Below are positions 26,460 to 35,979 of a stretch of 64,000 nt of DNA, one piece after another. A model generated the notes under the pieces. The model did not search any database, was not told the origin of the DNA, and saw only the letters and a list, made by a program, of their open reading frames with translations. Source of the DNA: Pirellula sp. SH-Sr6A (GTDB lineage: Bacteria > Planctomycetota > Planctomycetia > Pirellulales > Pirellulaceae); the NCBI RefSeq assembly GCF_001610875.1, contig NZ_CP011272.1:2585988-2649987 (forward strand). The letters are read 5' to 3'. Position numbers and translations under genes: made by a program. Positions within the stretch are counted from its first letter, which is position 1. Every line of letters begins with the position of its first letter.

Positions 26460-27324
26460 ACAATCGGCGAGACATTAAATCGATCATGGAGATGTAGATC
26501 ATTGTTTCGCTCGTGTCTGCAAGTCGTTCGTAATCTTTGCTTAAGCGTCGTCTTCGATTGATCCACGCGAATGTACGTTCGACAATCCATCGTTTTGGCA
26601 GTACTTGGAAACCTTTCGCATCTATCGGTCGTAACACGGTTTGCAACTGAAGTCCTTCCTTTTCTTTCAGCAGCTGTGGAAGGCCACCCTTCCCGTAAGC
26701 GCCATCGGCGAACACGATCTTAAGTCTGCGATAGAGGCTGCGGATACCCTGCATAACAATCGATCCTCCATCAAAGTCCTGGACGTCAGCGCGGTGGACA
26801 ACAACCATCAAAAGCACCCCCAGTGTATCAACGAGGATATGTCGCTTACGCCCTGTGATCTTCTTTCCGGCGTCGTAGCCACGGGTTTCACCACCCTCGG
26901 CAGTCCTAATCGATTGGCTGTCGATGATTCCGACCGTAGGTGCTGTTTTTTTGCCCGTTGCTTTACGAACTGCGTTACGGAGGAGTTCATGGATTGCCAG
27001 CCAAACTCCGTCAAGCTTCCACTGGCGAAATACCCCGTAGACCGTGTTCCAGTGGGGAAACTCTTTGGGAAGAAATCGCCACTGGCACCCTGTGCGGCAG
27101 ACATAAAGAATGGCATTGATGATTCTCCTCCGATCGATTCGTTTTCGTCCTCGCTGATTGGCGTGGGGAAGTACTTTTTGAATCAACTGCCATTGCTTGT
27201 CGGATAGGCAACTTGGATAATCCATTCCACTCATGATCGCTACGGCTCCTTGTAGTCCGGGAAACTTTTTCGCTTCCTGAGCCGTAGCGATCTTTTCAAT
27301 TCAATGCAATTTCAAAACACGTTC
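26425..27324 (-). mobile_element. IS5-family insertion sequence, 900 bp, complete
   Basis: The ends are near-perfect inverted repeats: GAACGTGTTTTAAAATTGC (26425-26443) and, read on the other strand, GAACGTGTTTTGAAATTGC ending at 27324, with one mismatch. TTA is duplicated on both sides (26422-26424 and 27325-27327), fitting the TNA target of the IS1031/IS427 branch of IS5. One transposase gene fills the element. It sits in the overlap between the orphan RHS tip and the oppositely oriented PIN gene. Confidence 0.9.
26449..27234 (-). CDS. IS5-family DDE transposase
   Basis: 261 residues. An N-terminal DUF4096-like domain (LSDKQWQLIQKVLPH, RRRIINAILYVCRTGCQWRFLPKEFPHW) is followed by the DDE core: the first Asp in VGIIDSQSIRT, the second in KIVFADGAYGKGG, and the Glu in the WIVERTFAWINRRRRLSKDYE signature near the C-terminus. 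The single uninterrupted frame and intact ends suggest it can still move. Confidence 0.93.
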   Translation of the reverse strand: MSGMDYPSCLSDKQWQLIQKVLPHANQRGRKRIDRRRIINAILYVCRTGCQWRFLPKEFPHWNTVYGVFRQWKLDGVWLAIHELLRNAVRKATGKKTAPTVGIIDSQSIRTAEGGETRGYDAGKKITGRKRHILVDTLGVLLMVVVHRADVQDFDGGSIVMQGIRSLYRRLKIVFADGAYGKGGLPQLLKEKEGLQLQTVLRPIDAKGFQVLPKRWIVERTFAWINRRRRLSKDYERLADTSETMIYISMIDLMSRRLSKT

Positions 27325-27773
27325 TTAGCAGCTGCGCAAACAAGGTTCGGCGCAAGGCCCATGTGTGACAATACGAACTCGTCAGGATGAAGTGCTTCTA
27401 TCCCATACGGTTCGAGGGCGCTCTTGGGAAAATCCTTTATGTTGAAGGTGACTATGGAATCTGCGCCGCAGCGAATTGCTGCTGCCAACACATGCCGATC
27501 GTCCTCGTCAGGCAACGACAGAGATGGTATCAGCGATTCATACCCTGTCACCAAACAGTCGAACACGTGGGCATCCATGAGTTGCCTGGTTCGGTCAAGT
27601 TGGCTCGCCTCGAGGTCGGGGCGATCTTTCAGCACGTTGCGAATCCACTCGTCGTGAATCATGTCGGTCCATCGAGCTCGAAACAGATTCGTGATCGCTA
27701 GATGCATGAGAAAGTCGCGAAGCGCTGCCGGGTACAGCACGCAGGCATCGTAGACGACGGTGAACTGCGTCAC
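27312..27773 (-). CDS. PIN-domain toxin (VapC-like), C-terminus replaced by IS sequence
   Basis: 153 residues. The PIN nuclease acidic residues are present: D9 in VVYDACVLYP, E42 in IHDEWIRNV, D91-D92 in LPDEDDRHVLAAA and D114 in TFNIKDFP. PIN toxins cleave RNA. The last three residues (NVF) and the stop come from the IS end. Removing the IS and one TTA restores AAAKKRDSIPTSFLEESRMQPNAS and a stop, about 24 residues longer. The catalytic core is intact, so activity may survive. It starts two bases after the antitoxin stop, forming a two-gene module. Confidence 0.82.
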   Translation of the reverse strand: MTQFTVVYDACVLYPAALRDFLMHLAITNLFRARWTDMIHDEWIRNVLKDRPDLEASQLDRTRQLMDAHVFDCLVTGYESLIPSLSLPDEDDRHVLAAAIRCGADSIVTFNIKDFPKSALEPYGIEALHPDEFVLSHMGLAPNLVCAAAKNVF

Positions 27774-27775
27774 GA

Positions 27776-28234
27776 TTAGTATCCCAAGCCCAGCTTTTGC
27801 GCTTCTGCCGCCAATTCATCCAGCGACTCTAGTCGCTTACGATCCATCGACCGTTTGTATTCCATTAAGTCTCTGAACAAAACTCGGCGATGCGTTCCAA
27901 CTTTTCGGAAAGGGATGTTTCCCTTTTCAAGCTGCTCAACAATGAAAGGCCGCGATACGCCCAGCAATTCTGCAGCTTGCTGAGTCGTTAACTCCGCATG
28001 CACAGGGATCAGCGTTACAGCGTTGCCTTTCGCCATCTCGTTTAGGATGTCCCCAAGCAACTTAAATGCTGATGCCGGTACGGACACCACCGTCTCATCC
28101 CCGTTTTGTGTACTGACCCGCAAACTTAGTGGCGAGTCTGACTTACTGGAAACGATTCTGGCAATGCTTCTGCTCGAAGCCATCGCAAGTTCTTCGTCGT
28201 CACGACTTGGGGGATACTGCATCTGGGAAATCAT
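27776..28234 (-). CDS. Excisionase-type helix-turn-helix antitoxin
   Basis: 152 residues. The C-terminal half is an HTH_17/excisionase-like domain (LTTQQAAELLGVSRPFIVEQ then LEKGNIPFRKVGTHRRVLFR). The N-terminal part may neutralise the PIN toxin. The gene order antitoxin then PIN toxin, same strand, with a two-base gap, is the usual layout for this pair; such antitoxins normally repress their own promoter. The start may be one of several Met codons (MISQMQ or MASS). Confidence 0.8.
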   Translation of the reverse strand: MISQMQYPPSRDDEELAMASSRSIARIVSSKSDSPLSLRVSTQNGDETVVSVPASAFKLLGDILNEMAKGNAVTLIPVHAELTTQQAAELLGVSRPFIVEQLEKGNIPFRKVGTHRRVLFRDLMEYKRSMDRKRLESLDELAAEAQKLGLGY

Positions 28235-28526
28235 TCAGATTAGTGCTCATTTGGCTTTTACCTCCACACTAACTCTATCGTCCATTCGCAGCAAAAGCAA
28301 TAAACGAAACAAACGAATCACCGCTTTTCCGCGTTCCAAAGGTACCTGTGATCAACAAATCCTACCCTGGAATCACCACAATACAGGCTATTCGGTAGCG
28401 GGTTGCGACCGCAAAGTTTGAATACGGCTGCTCTCGGGCATCGGAAAAACATCCGGAAATCCACCTGCATGTGTGGATTTTGGGAGAGGTCTGTTAACCG
28501 GACTGTCAGTGTCAGCCAGCTAGAAT
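28235..28526 (+). other. Interval between the toxin-antitoxin pair and the RHS gene
   Basis: Probably the antitoxin promoter region on the left. At about 28455-28483 lies a hairpin AAATCCAC / GTGGATTT followed by TTGGG. An in-frame TAG at 28521 sits six bases before the RHS open frame, so no RHS start region is here; the junction where RHS coding sequence begins abruptly lies between these points. Confidence 0.5.
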
Positions 28527-31500
28527 TTGAGCCGGCTGACGCAAGTCATCGACGGTCGCGGCACGGAGACTCGCTATGAATACGACGGCCAAGGGCGTGA
28601 GACAACGAAGAAAGCCGCCTACGGCACATCGATCGAAGCCAGAACCGACACGTTTTATGATCTCGCCGGAAACGTTACCGAAGTCCGCCATCCTCGTTAC
28701 TTCGATTCCTCGGACACCGAGGGCTACCAGAAGGCCAAAGAGACTTGGACCTACAATGGCCGAGGATTGGTAGCTAGCCACACCGATGCGACCGGCTCCT
28801 CCATCGCAGCCACCGAATCGTTTACGTATGACCTCGGAGGCCATCAAGCGACACGCACGGACTTTGGCGGCAACGTCTGGACGCGCTACGAAGACTCCTG
28901 CTGCGAAAAGAAGACGGCCAACGCCGATCCACTTGGGCACGGAACCATTGTGAATACCGATTCCAACGGTCGCACAGTCCACACGATCCAGGTATCGGAT
29001 GTGTCGACCCATGTGGGATCGTTCTCGAATCCCACCGATGCAAAGACCCTTTCGGAGTCGACGACCAAGTTCGACGGACGCGGGCGCGTCATCTACCAGA
29101 CGACTTGGCTCTCGGCACGAGGTACCGTCGATCCTGCCAATCCCCCCATCGCAGGGATCGGAGGGGTCTCGCTCTCCGATGGACTCACGACTCAGTATCT
29201 GTACGACGACAACTTGGCCGATGGGGTTGGATTGGATAACTCCACCGGAGTCTCGGTCTCGAAGCTGGGAACCGGAGGTTCCGGAACGTTTAACGTCTCC
29301 CTTTCGAACGCCATCTCCAAGTTGGCTTCCACAGAAGCCAACGGAGGAGCCAATGTGACCTTCAGTTCCACCGCTCCTGGGAAAGCAACCGTTGTCATTA
29401 GCCCAGAAGACGAAATCAGCTTTACCATCTCCGATGCCGCAGGGCGCTCGGTCATGAGCGGCAAGCTCAACAACTACCGGGGATCCGGCTCAACAGCCCT
29501 CAATACGCTGGCAACCTGGAATTGCACGGTCTACGACGCGACCACTTCCTTGTCCGGGTACGGAACCGTCTTAGTCACCAAGTCGGTGGATCCCCAAGGG
29601 AACACGACGGCCAGTTGGACCGATGCGGCAGGGCGCACCTTGCGCAGCATTGACCAGCTTGGCAAGGTTACGACCATGACCTTCGATGCCGCCGGAAACC
29701 AACTGTCGGTTCGCGATCCCAACAATGTGGGCGCGGACATGCTCTACGATGCCCTGGGGCGCAATACCCAACGAACCGATACCAACAGCGCGGTTACCAA
29801 GACCGAATACGACAAAGCCGGAAACGCGATCAAGCAAACCGATGCCAAGAACAAGCATACTTACATCACCTTCGATGCGCGAGGGCGCAGGAAGTCGACC
29901 ACCGATCGGATTAGCGCAGTCACGTCGTTCACCTACACCGCCTTGGGACAATTAGCCTCCCTCACCGATGCAGAGAGCCAAACGACCAGCTACACGTATG
30001 ACTCTCGAGGCTCCAAACTCACAGAAACCTACCCAGATCACACGTCAGGCACCTCCCCTGGCCAAACAGGCTACGGGATCGTCACGTTTGTGTATGACAA
30101 CGCAGGGCGCGTTAAACGCAAACAGGACCAATTGGGCGATACGGTCACCTTCACGTTTGACCTTGCCGGGAGAATGACGACCAAGGATTACCGAACGGCA
30201 GCCAATAGCCCCACGGGAACGATCGCCGATTCGGATACCTTCACCTTCGATCGCGCAGGGCGCATGCTCACGGCCGCGAGCGGCCGTTACAGCAACACCG
30301 TCACCTACACGTTTGACCCAATAGGGCGCAAGGCTACCGAGGCGCTCACCATTGGCGGCCAAACCTACACGATTACCAGTGAATACAATTCCCGAGGGGA
30401 ATTGACCACGGTCACCTACCCCGACAGTTCGATCTCCGAGCGCACCTACCACGCCACAGGCGCTCTGAACCAACTGAAATTAGATGGTTCGACCATTAGC
30501 ACGAGAACCTACGACGATGGCCGTCGCCTCACGGGAGAAACCCTCGGTAACGGAGTCACCGAATCGCGCACCTATGCTAGCGATAACCTCTTAACGGCAA
30601 TTTCGTACGGAGGAACAGGTACATCCATCGGGAACCTGAGTTATACTTGGGATTCGAACAAGAACAAAACATCGGAAACCATCGGCGGAACGATGAGCAA
30701 CTACGGGTTTACTTCAGCAGGCACCAGTTACGACGACGAGGACCGTCTCACCGGCTTCGCCCGTGCTAGCGGAACGTTTACCCAATCTTGGAGTCTTACC
30801 AGTGTGGGTGACTGGAACAGCATCACCACCAATGGCACAGCGCAGAATCGCACCCACGGTCCTACCCACGAGCTGCTCACCGCCGGGGGTCAGAACGTCA
30901 CGACGGATGTGAAGGGGAACATTACCTTGCTGCCTACGACGCTCACGACCAGTGGCGTGGCCATGTCGGTTGGCTATGACTTCGACAACAAGCTCAAGAG
31001 CGCCGATGTGGACAACAACGGCTCGAACGATGTCACGTTCCAGTACGATGCACTGGGCCGAAGGGTAGCGCGGCAAGGAACCTCCGGCTCCTTCGTCTAT
31101 GTGCAGCATGACCAGCAGACGATCGCCGATTACGGATACGGGGATGCTCCAAGCTCTCCAACGCATCGTTACGTATACGCTAGCTACATCGACGAACCGG
31201 TGGTGCGCAAGGCAGCTGGGACCAGCGGAACGATTCACTACTACCACCGCAACCAGCAGTACTCCATCACGGCAATAACCACTTCTTCGGGCTCCGTAGC
31301 CGAACGCTACGCCTACACAGCCTACGGCCAGCCAACCATCCTCGATGGTTCAGGCTCGGTCCTCTCGAGTTCCGCGATTAATAATCGCTACACCTACACG
31401 GGACGTGAATGGGATCAGTCGCTTGGGCTGTATCACTTTAGGGCGAGGTGGATGAGTGGACTGGCAGGAAGGTTTATGGGGAGGGACCCGATCGGGTACT

Positions 31501-32192
31501 TTGGGAGCCCGTTCGGCCTATACCGACAATTTCAAGGGTATGCGTTAGTAGTTTTAGACCCTCACGGAAGTGAAGTAATTACGGCGGGAGCTGTTGGCGT
31601 TGGTGGCGTCATCGTAGCCGGCGGAACATCCACAACAACGGTTATAGTTTCCGGAGGAACATCAACACTTGTGGGAGGTACAACTATAGGAGGTAGCGTC
31701 GGTACAGGTTCGGGAATAATCGGAATCGTTTCTTCCGGTGGAGCAGCGGCAACGGGCGGTGGAACTGCAGCTGCCGTGGGAGGAAGTACTGCTGCTGGAG
31801 GAGGAACGGTCCTCATTAGTGGAGGGCTCGCCACAACAGTTGGTGTTGCCGTTCTGCCCGGTGGCATTCTCGGATACGGCATCTATGCCACCCCTGTTAT
31901 CGGTACTCAAAACTGGCTAGAACCTGGATTGACGCAGGTTGCTTACTACTTCTTCCCATCGAACCATCCGCCTGTACAGACATCGACACAACCTAAGCCA
32001 TTTCCAGTTCCTGTTCCAGTTCCAAAACCCAGGCCGAAATGTGACGACGAAAGGGAACTATGTGAGTTCACTGGAAAATGGGCGCCGATGGATTTTTGTG
32101 AATACAGATGCAGCGACGGTTATGTTTTTACTGTTTACCCACATGTGCACCAGGAGTTTGCATGTGACGCTTACGCACCACGACCTAATTAA
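28527..32192 (+). CDS. RHS/YD-repeat polymorphic toxin, 5'-truncated
   Basis: 1221 residues, opening mid-repeat (SRLTQVIDGRGTETRYEYDG), so the signal and N-terminal shell are missing. About residues 1-870 are YD repeats with DAAGRT, YDALGR and YEYDGQGRET motifs. The RHS-associated core lies at about 905-1000 (GSVAERYAYTAYGQPTILDG, RWMSGLAGRFMGRDPIGYFG, DPHG). The toxin tip has a Gly/Thr/Ser-rich hydrophobic stretch (about 1015-1115), a PVPVPVPKPRPK linker and a ~45-residue domain with five cysteines (CDDERELC, FCEYRC, FACDAY). The YD repeats form a cocoon around the tip. The TTG at 28527 is only the first codon after a stop, so expression is doubtful. The tip region from about 31243 recurs three times downstream. 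Confidence 0.88.
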   Translation: MSRLTQVIDGRGTETRYEYDGQGRETTKKAAYGTSIEARTDTFYDLAGNVTEVRHPRYFDSSDTEGYQKAKETWTYNGRGLVASHTDATGSSIAATESFTYDLGGHQATRTDFGGNVWTRYEDSCCEKKTANADPLGHGTIVNTDSNGRTVHTIQVSDVSTHVGSFSNPTDAKTLSESTTKFDGRGRVIYQTTWLSARGTVDPANPPIAGIGGVSLSDGLTTQYLYDDNLADGVGLDNSTGVSVSKLGTGGSGTFNVSLSNAISKLASTEANGGANVTFSSTAPGKATVVISPEDEISFTISDAAGRSVMSGKLNNYRGSGSTALNTLATWNCTVYDATTSLSGYGTVLVTKSVDPQGNTTASWTDAAGRTLRSIDQLGKVTTMTFDAAGNQLSVRDPNNVGADMLYDALGRNTQRTDTNSAVTKTEYDKAGNAIKQTDAKNKHTYITFDARGRRKSTTDRISAVTSFTYTALGQLASLTDAESQTTSYTYDSRGSKLTETYPDHTSGTSPGQTGYGIVTFVYDNAGRVKRKQDQLGDTVTFTFDLAGRMTTKDYRTAANSPTGTIADSDTFTFDRAGRMLTAASGRYSNTVTYTFDPIGRKATEALTIGGQTYTITSEYNSRGELTTVTYPDSSISERTYHATGALNQLKLDGSTISTRTYDDGRRLTGETLGNGVTESRTYASDNLLTAISYGGTGTSIGNLSYTWDSNKNKTSETIGGTMSNYGFTSAGTSYDDEDRLTGFARASGTFTQSWSLTSVGDWNSITTNGTAQNRTHGPTHELLTAGGQNVTTDVKGNITLLPTTLTTSGVAMSVGYDFDNKLKSADVDNNGSNDVTFQYDALGRRVARQGTSGSFVYVQHDQQTIADYGYGDAPSSPTHRYVYASYIDEPVVRKAAGTSGTIHYYHRNQQYSITAITTSSGSVAERYAYTAYGQPTILDGSGSVLSSSAINNRYTYTGREWDQSLGLYHFRARWMSGLAGRFMGRDPIGYFGSPFGLYRQFQGYALVVLDPHGSEVITAGAVGVGGVIVAGGTSTTTVIVSGGTSTLVGGTTIGGSVGTGSGIIGIVSSGGAAATGGGTAAAVGGSTAAGGGTVLISGGLATTVGVAVLPGGILGYGIYATPVIGTQNWLEPGLTQVAYYFFPSNHPPVQTSTQPKPFPVPVPVPKPRPKCDDERELCEFTGKWAPMDFCEYRCSDGYVFTVYPHVHQEFACDAYAPRPN

Positions 32193-32194
32193 TC

Positions 32195-32710
32195 ATGATT
32201 GAATTCGACGCAATTGGTATTTCACTCGGACAAGGTGAATTCATAGAGCGATTGATGTATTCCAGCGTCAATGGAGTTCTTGTTTGTATTCTTGCTCGTA
32301 AAGGGGATAGGAGAAAACGGTGCTTTGTACGGTCGATAGAGAAAACATTATATGCTGAAGCGAGTCTGCCCTTTGAAGCGGTAGCGTTTGCATTGTGCAG
32401 TTCAAAAATTGTTGCAATCAACCAAGTTGAGTCACTGGTAAATGGCAAGCAACTTTTATGTTCTTTCGAGCCCAATGGCCGTATGGAAAAGACTGTTGGA
32501 GAGGTTACGCTAGGCTTCACTTCACCGAACACGCGTCGAGTATGGGTATCACAGTTTGTTGAGTCAGATTCATCACGACTGACCTGTCGATTTGCTCGCG
32601 AATTAATTCTCGAGTCTGGGGATGTTACAGTTCAATATGCGGTCGGTGAACTCAATATCGATACTGGTTCAATCGACTTGATAAAAGATCTCGCAACTCC
32701 ATTTGCCTAA
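32195..32710 (+). CDS. Candidate immunity protein for the RHS tip, copy 1
   Basis: 171 residues, cytoplasmic-looking, beta-rich, with no signal peptide or membrane helix. It starts two bases after the RHS stop, the classical toxin-immunity arrangement, and the toxin tip and this gene always travel together in the window. The gene is more AT-rich than the YD-repeat region, as is usual for tip/immunity cassettes. I do not recognise an immunity family; the role is inferred from position only. Confidence 0.65.
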   Translation: MIEFDAIGISLGQGEFIERLMYSSVNGVLVCILARKGDRRKRCFVRSIEKTLYAEASLPFEAVAFALCSSKIVAINQVESLVNGKQLLCSFEPNGRMEKTVGEVTLGFTSPNTRRVWVSQFVESDSSRLTCRFARELILESGDVTVQYAVGELNIDTGSIDLIKDLATPFA

Positions 32711-32748
32711 TTACAAGTAAATATTCGTCATACAATGATGCTCACCGC

Positions 32749-32965
32749 CCTTCGGCGCTGCAGAACATTTTGGAAAAAAGCGTTCGAGAACTCGGCGCTA
32801 TTAGGCGAGTTGATGGTGCGGCGAGAGTTTCTCTGAAGCCCTTCGGCGCTGCAGAACATTCTGGAAAAAAGCGCTTCGGCGCTGCAGAACATTCTGGAAA
32901 AAAGCGTTCGAGAACTCGGCGCTATTAGTCGAGTTGATGGTGCGGCGAGAGTTTCTCTGAGGCCC
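32749..32965 (+). repeat. Triplicated ~90-bp repeat downstream of the DDE transposase
   Basis: CTTCGGCGCTGCAGAACATT recurs three times. The first and third copies are full (ending in AGTTTCTCTGAAG or AGGCC), and the middle one is cut to about 34 bases. The decayed relative at 21311 has a single copy. Identical triplets occur at about 43342, 51996 and 60650. The interval 32711-33152 holds no other recognisable feature. Confidence 0.8.
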
Positions 32966-33152
32966 AACTCGTGCAATCGATGAGCTTGGACTCACTTCGG
33001 TTAAAACGGGTGATCTGTTGGTGGCTTTCTCCAGCGTTGTGTACTGCTTCTCACTCGATTTTCTGGATTGCGACGGTCTTTTAGACATCCATCGAGCTTG
33101 CTGCTCGCTTGGTGACACTCTTTTCTTGGTACAAGACGCAGGTGCCTAAGGC

Positions 33153-34037
33153 TTAGCTCGTGTTGTTTTGGAGTGATACAAGTGCTGGTTCGCTGGTTTT
33201 TGCTTTGCATAAATCACAGCTGAGAGCGCGATTGTGCGCTAACCTCGCAGTTCTCGCTGTTGCTCGCTTCTCTTTAAGGTCCACCGGAACTTTCGCTCCG
33301 GTGCCAAAGTACATCTCGTCGGGTGTCTGCCCTTGAAAGGCAAAATGGGGAACAACCGAATTGTGCTGCTCGACGTAAAAAGCAACAAACTTGCGAACCG
33401 AATTCGCACTATCAAGTTCGTTCAAGTACAACCACTGGTGCTTCAGCTGACGCCACCAGGCTTCGATCATACTGTTCGATTCCACAATATCGACCTGCGC
33501 AAGAATACGTTGGATGGTGCCATCAGAAACAAGCTCATTTACCGAGCCATTCACGTTTTCAACGCCAGAGTCCATGACAGCAGAGGGTACTGTGTTTTCG
33601 GGGAGTGCCTTGGCTGCTTCCTTGAGGAGTTCCGCTGTCGTACTTGTTTCAAAGGTGTCATTCAATCTCCATGCGAGAATGCGGCGCGAAAAGTTGTCGA
33701 GAATTGCGTGAAGGTACAAGCGGCTGCCATCGAGCAATCGAACGATGGTCGTGTCGACATGCCAATACTCATTTGGCTTCGTAGCTCGTAATCCGATTCG
33801 AGGTTTCGGTGGGTAGATGCGTTTGCGAGACCGGATCCAATTTCCACTTTGAATCGCTCGGTACCAAGTCGAAGTACAAGCGTAGACCTTTCCCAAGCGC
33901 GCGGCCAACCGAGCGATTGATCCGACGCTGAGATGACGATAGTCTTCAGACTGCACCATCGATCGCATTTCGGAGCGTTCCGTCGCAGTCATTTGCCCCG
34001 GCAAAGATCTGGGACAAGACGAGACATCATCGAGTCC
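33153..34037 (-). pseudogene. DDE transposase, residues 145-438 only (copy 1)
   Basis: The fragment keeps the whole DD35E catalytic domain but lost the first 144 codons, including the helix-turn-helix. The break at 34037/34038 is the edge of the IS91-like element, exactly after ..GAGTCC. Without its start the gene is presumed inactive, although a TTG at 34004 leaves an open frame of 283 codons. Confidence 0.85.
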
Positions 34038-34050
34038 ACCAATAAGAACT

Positions 34051-34110
34051 AAACCAACTCATTAAACGGATCCGCCGATGCGGTGGCACGGGGATCGCCG
34101 AAGTTGGTTT
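34051..34110. other. Putative origin end (oriIS-like) of the IS91-like element
   Basis: Just inside the transposase-distal end, AAACCAACT (34051-34059) pairs with AGTTGGTTT (34102-34110), enclosing a smaller hairpin CCGCcgatGCGG (34072-34083). IS91-type origins carry such nested hairpins next to the nicking site. The same structure recurs at 35993, 44644 and 53298. The stretch up to 34362 has no gene. Confidence 0.5.
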
Positions 34111-34362
34111 TCCCTGCATTTTCTCTATGGTTTTTTTGTGGGGGTAATTCCCTGCGAGTCTATTGATCAAGGGGCCGCAAGATGGTGGCCAGAGAGTCGC
34201 TTGCGAGCAAGAAGATGCACCGAGTGCTTCTTTTGGTCCATTTCAGGTCATGTAACGACGGACCTTCAGGCAACTCGCTTTGATTCGCACGCAACAGAGA
34301 TGCGATTAGGTGAGGTAGCGAGCAGCTCGAACGTGATGGTTTCTGAACGAGAGCATTCATCA

Positions 34363-35913
34363 TTAGATTTCCGGTAATGGAAGATTCACCGAGACGTAAC
34401 AGCAGGTTGCCCCGAAGCGAAGGGATGCTTCGTTGGTTTGCAGATTCTCTCCATCACACAGGTCATCGCTGCAACACTGTACAACCGTCCATGCTAAGAG
34501 CTCCTTTACAGCTAGTGCCCGCTTCCAGTTGCCAAGCAACCCTTGCTTCGGAGCAAAGCTCTCAAGTCGTGCTTTCGATCGGATCAATTGATCGAGTGTG
34601 GTGGGTGCCTTCGAGTATTGTTCGATCGCATGCTCTACCCGGTGGATGAACTCCCAAGTCTCCATGCGATCGCGATACCCTTCCAATCGCATCCCCGGCG
34701 TACCGCACCGCAAGCACTTGGGCCGATTATCGATCTTCGGAAGCTCAAGCTCTTGAAGTCTCGCGGATGGGGGAAGCGACGCATGTCGCTTCCCTAGGGA
34801 ATCAGCATTGTGCTTGGCCAAGAGCAAGCGGACTCTTTGAAGCGTCTCCTTGCGCCCTTTCCCTTGAAAGAGACCTGCATAGCGCACGCGATGCACGTTG
34901 CTCGGAACGATGTGGAGCAAGAACCGGCGAACGAACTCTTCTCCCTCCATGGTCTCCTCGACCGATTTGTTGGTTCGGTAATCCCATTGCCGAATGGTAA
35001 CGTGCGTCCCGTTGTCTTCGGCGATCCGGCCATTGGAGATCGCTGCCCCTTGGATATAGTCCGAAAGATAACGGGCGCAGCCCAACTGCGTTTGCAGTTC
35101 ATCCGGAGTGATTTGCGCATCGGCTTTCCAGTTCTTTTGCGCTAGAGGCTCAAGCCACCGATGGAACGAGTCTCGGTCTTGAACCCCTTCGAATTCCATC
35201 TCTTGGGGAATGTCGAGTTTTCCTTGATCGAAGAGGATTTTCAATCCCCGTAAGAACTTCTTTTGAAAGAGGGCTGCTAAGACTTCTTCTTGGATGCCTG
35301 GTGCATCCGGAGGGATCGGGATCCAGCAGGGTTTGGTACTCGCATCCCCAGTGGAGAGCGAGACGCCACCGGAGGTCATCATGGCGTGGATATGCACATG
35401 GGTCAGCATGCGCTGCCCCCAAGTGTGCAACGTGAGAATAATCCCCGGCTTGCAGCCGAATTCTCGTTGAGCGATCTCGAGCAACGTCTTTTGCGATCTT
35501 CGAAAGAAGAGCTGATACACAGCGCTCGGATTGGCTCGGATCAGAGGATTGAGCTCATGCGGGACGGTAAAGACCGTGTGGTAGTAGGTGGTGGGGAGAT
35601 TCCACGCGATAATCTGCTGTAGCCACGCTTTGCGCTTGAGCCAACCGCAGTTGGGACAGTGCCGATCATGGCACTGGCTGTAGAGAATGCGCCCTTGCTG
35701 GCATGTCTCGCATCCATAGTAGGTGGAACCGAAACTCCCACGACGGCAGTCGAGGAGTTTATCCAGCACACGGCGTTCATGGAACGGAACATGATGACTG
35801 AAGCGAAAGGATTTGGAGTAGCGTAGCAGGACCGATTGCACGGTATGCGAACTAGCCGTATGGATTCGCACCGTAGGCAACAGATCCTGCATAGGTTGGA
35901 TCGAACAGTGCAT
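34363..35913 (-). CDS. IS91-family HUH (Y2) transposase, copy a
   Basis: 516 residues, a rolling-circle transposase. An N-terminal zinc-binding domain (about 68-89, CETC..CHDRHCPNC) is followed by the HUH metal site HVHIHAMMTSGG (about 172-183) and the two catalytic tyrosines in ARYLSDYIQGAAISN (Y282 and Y286). The FLLHIVPSNVHRVRYAGLF segment (about 331-349) is also characteristic. All key residues are intact and the frame is open in every copy. Confidence 0.93.
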   Translation of the reverse strand: MHCSIQPMQDLLPTVRIHTASSHTVQSVLLRYSKSFRFSHHVPFHERRVLDKLLDCRRGSFGSTYYGCETCQQGRILYSQCHDRHCPNCGWLKRKAWLQQIIAWNLPTTYYHTVFTVPHELNPLIRANPSAVYQLFFRRSQKTLLEIAQREFGCKPGIILTLHTWGQRMLTHVHIHAMMTSGGVSLSTGDASTKPCWIPIPPDAPGIQEEVLAALFQKKFLRGLKILFDQGKLDIPQEMEFEGVQDRDSFHRWLEPLAQKNWKADAQITPDELQTQLGCARYLSDYIQGAAISNGRIAEDNGTHVTIRQWDYRTNKSVEETMEGEEFVRRFLLHIVPSNVHRVRYAGLFQGKGRKETLQRVRLLLAKHNADSLGKRHASLPPSARLQELELPKIDNRPKCLRCGTPGMRLEGYRDRMETWEFIHRVEHAIEQYSKAPTTLDQLIRSKARLESFAPKQGLLGNWKRALAVKELLAWTVVQCCSDDLCDGENLQTNEASLRFGATCCYVSVNLPLPEI

Positions 35914-35979
35914 GGATAGCTGTAGGGTAGTTCGACCGCTTTCTTAGCTTGCGATGTTTCTTGGAGAATTTCCGAGTTC

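Larger units (their letters stand above)
34038..35979 (-). mobile_element. IS91-like element, copy a (1,942 bp)
   Basis: The boundaries come from comparing junctions: ACCAATAAGAAC starts both copies, and GAATTTCCGAGTTC ends both. There is no target duplication and no terminal inverted repeat, as expected for rolling-circle IS91 elements. The left end (3' of the transposase) abuts GGAC on the minus strand. Confidence 0.85.

Noticed and set aside
31562-31910. Minus-strand frames antisense to the RHS tip (Pro/Ser-rich)
   Set aside because: They are shadows of the Gly/Thr/Ser-rich coding strand.
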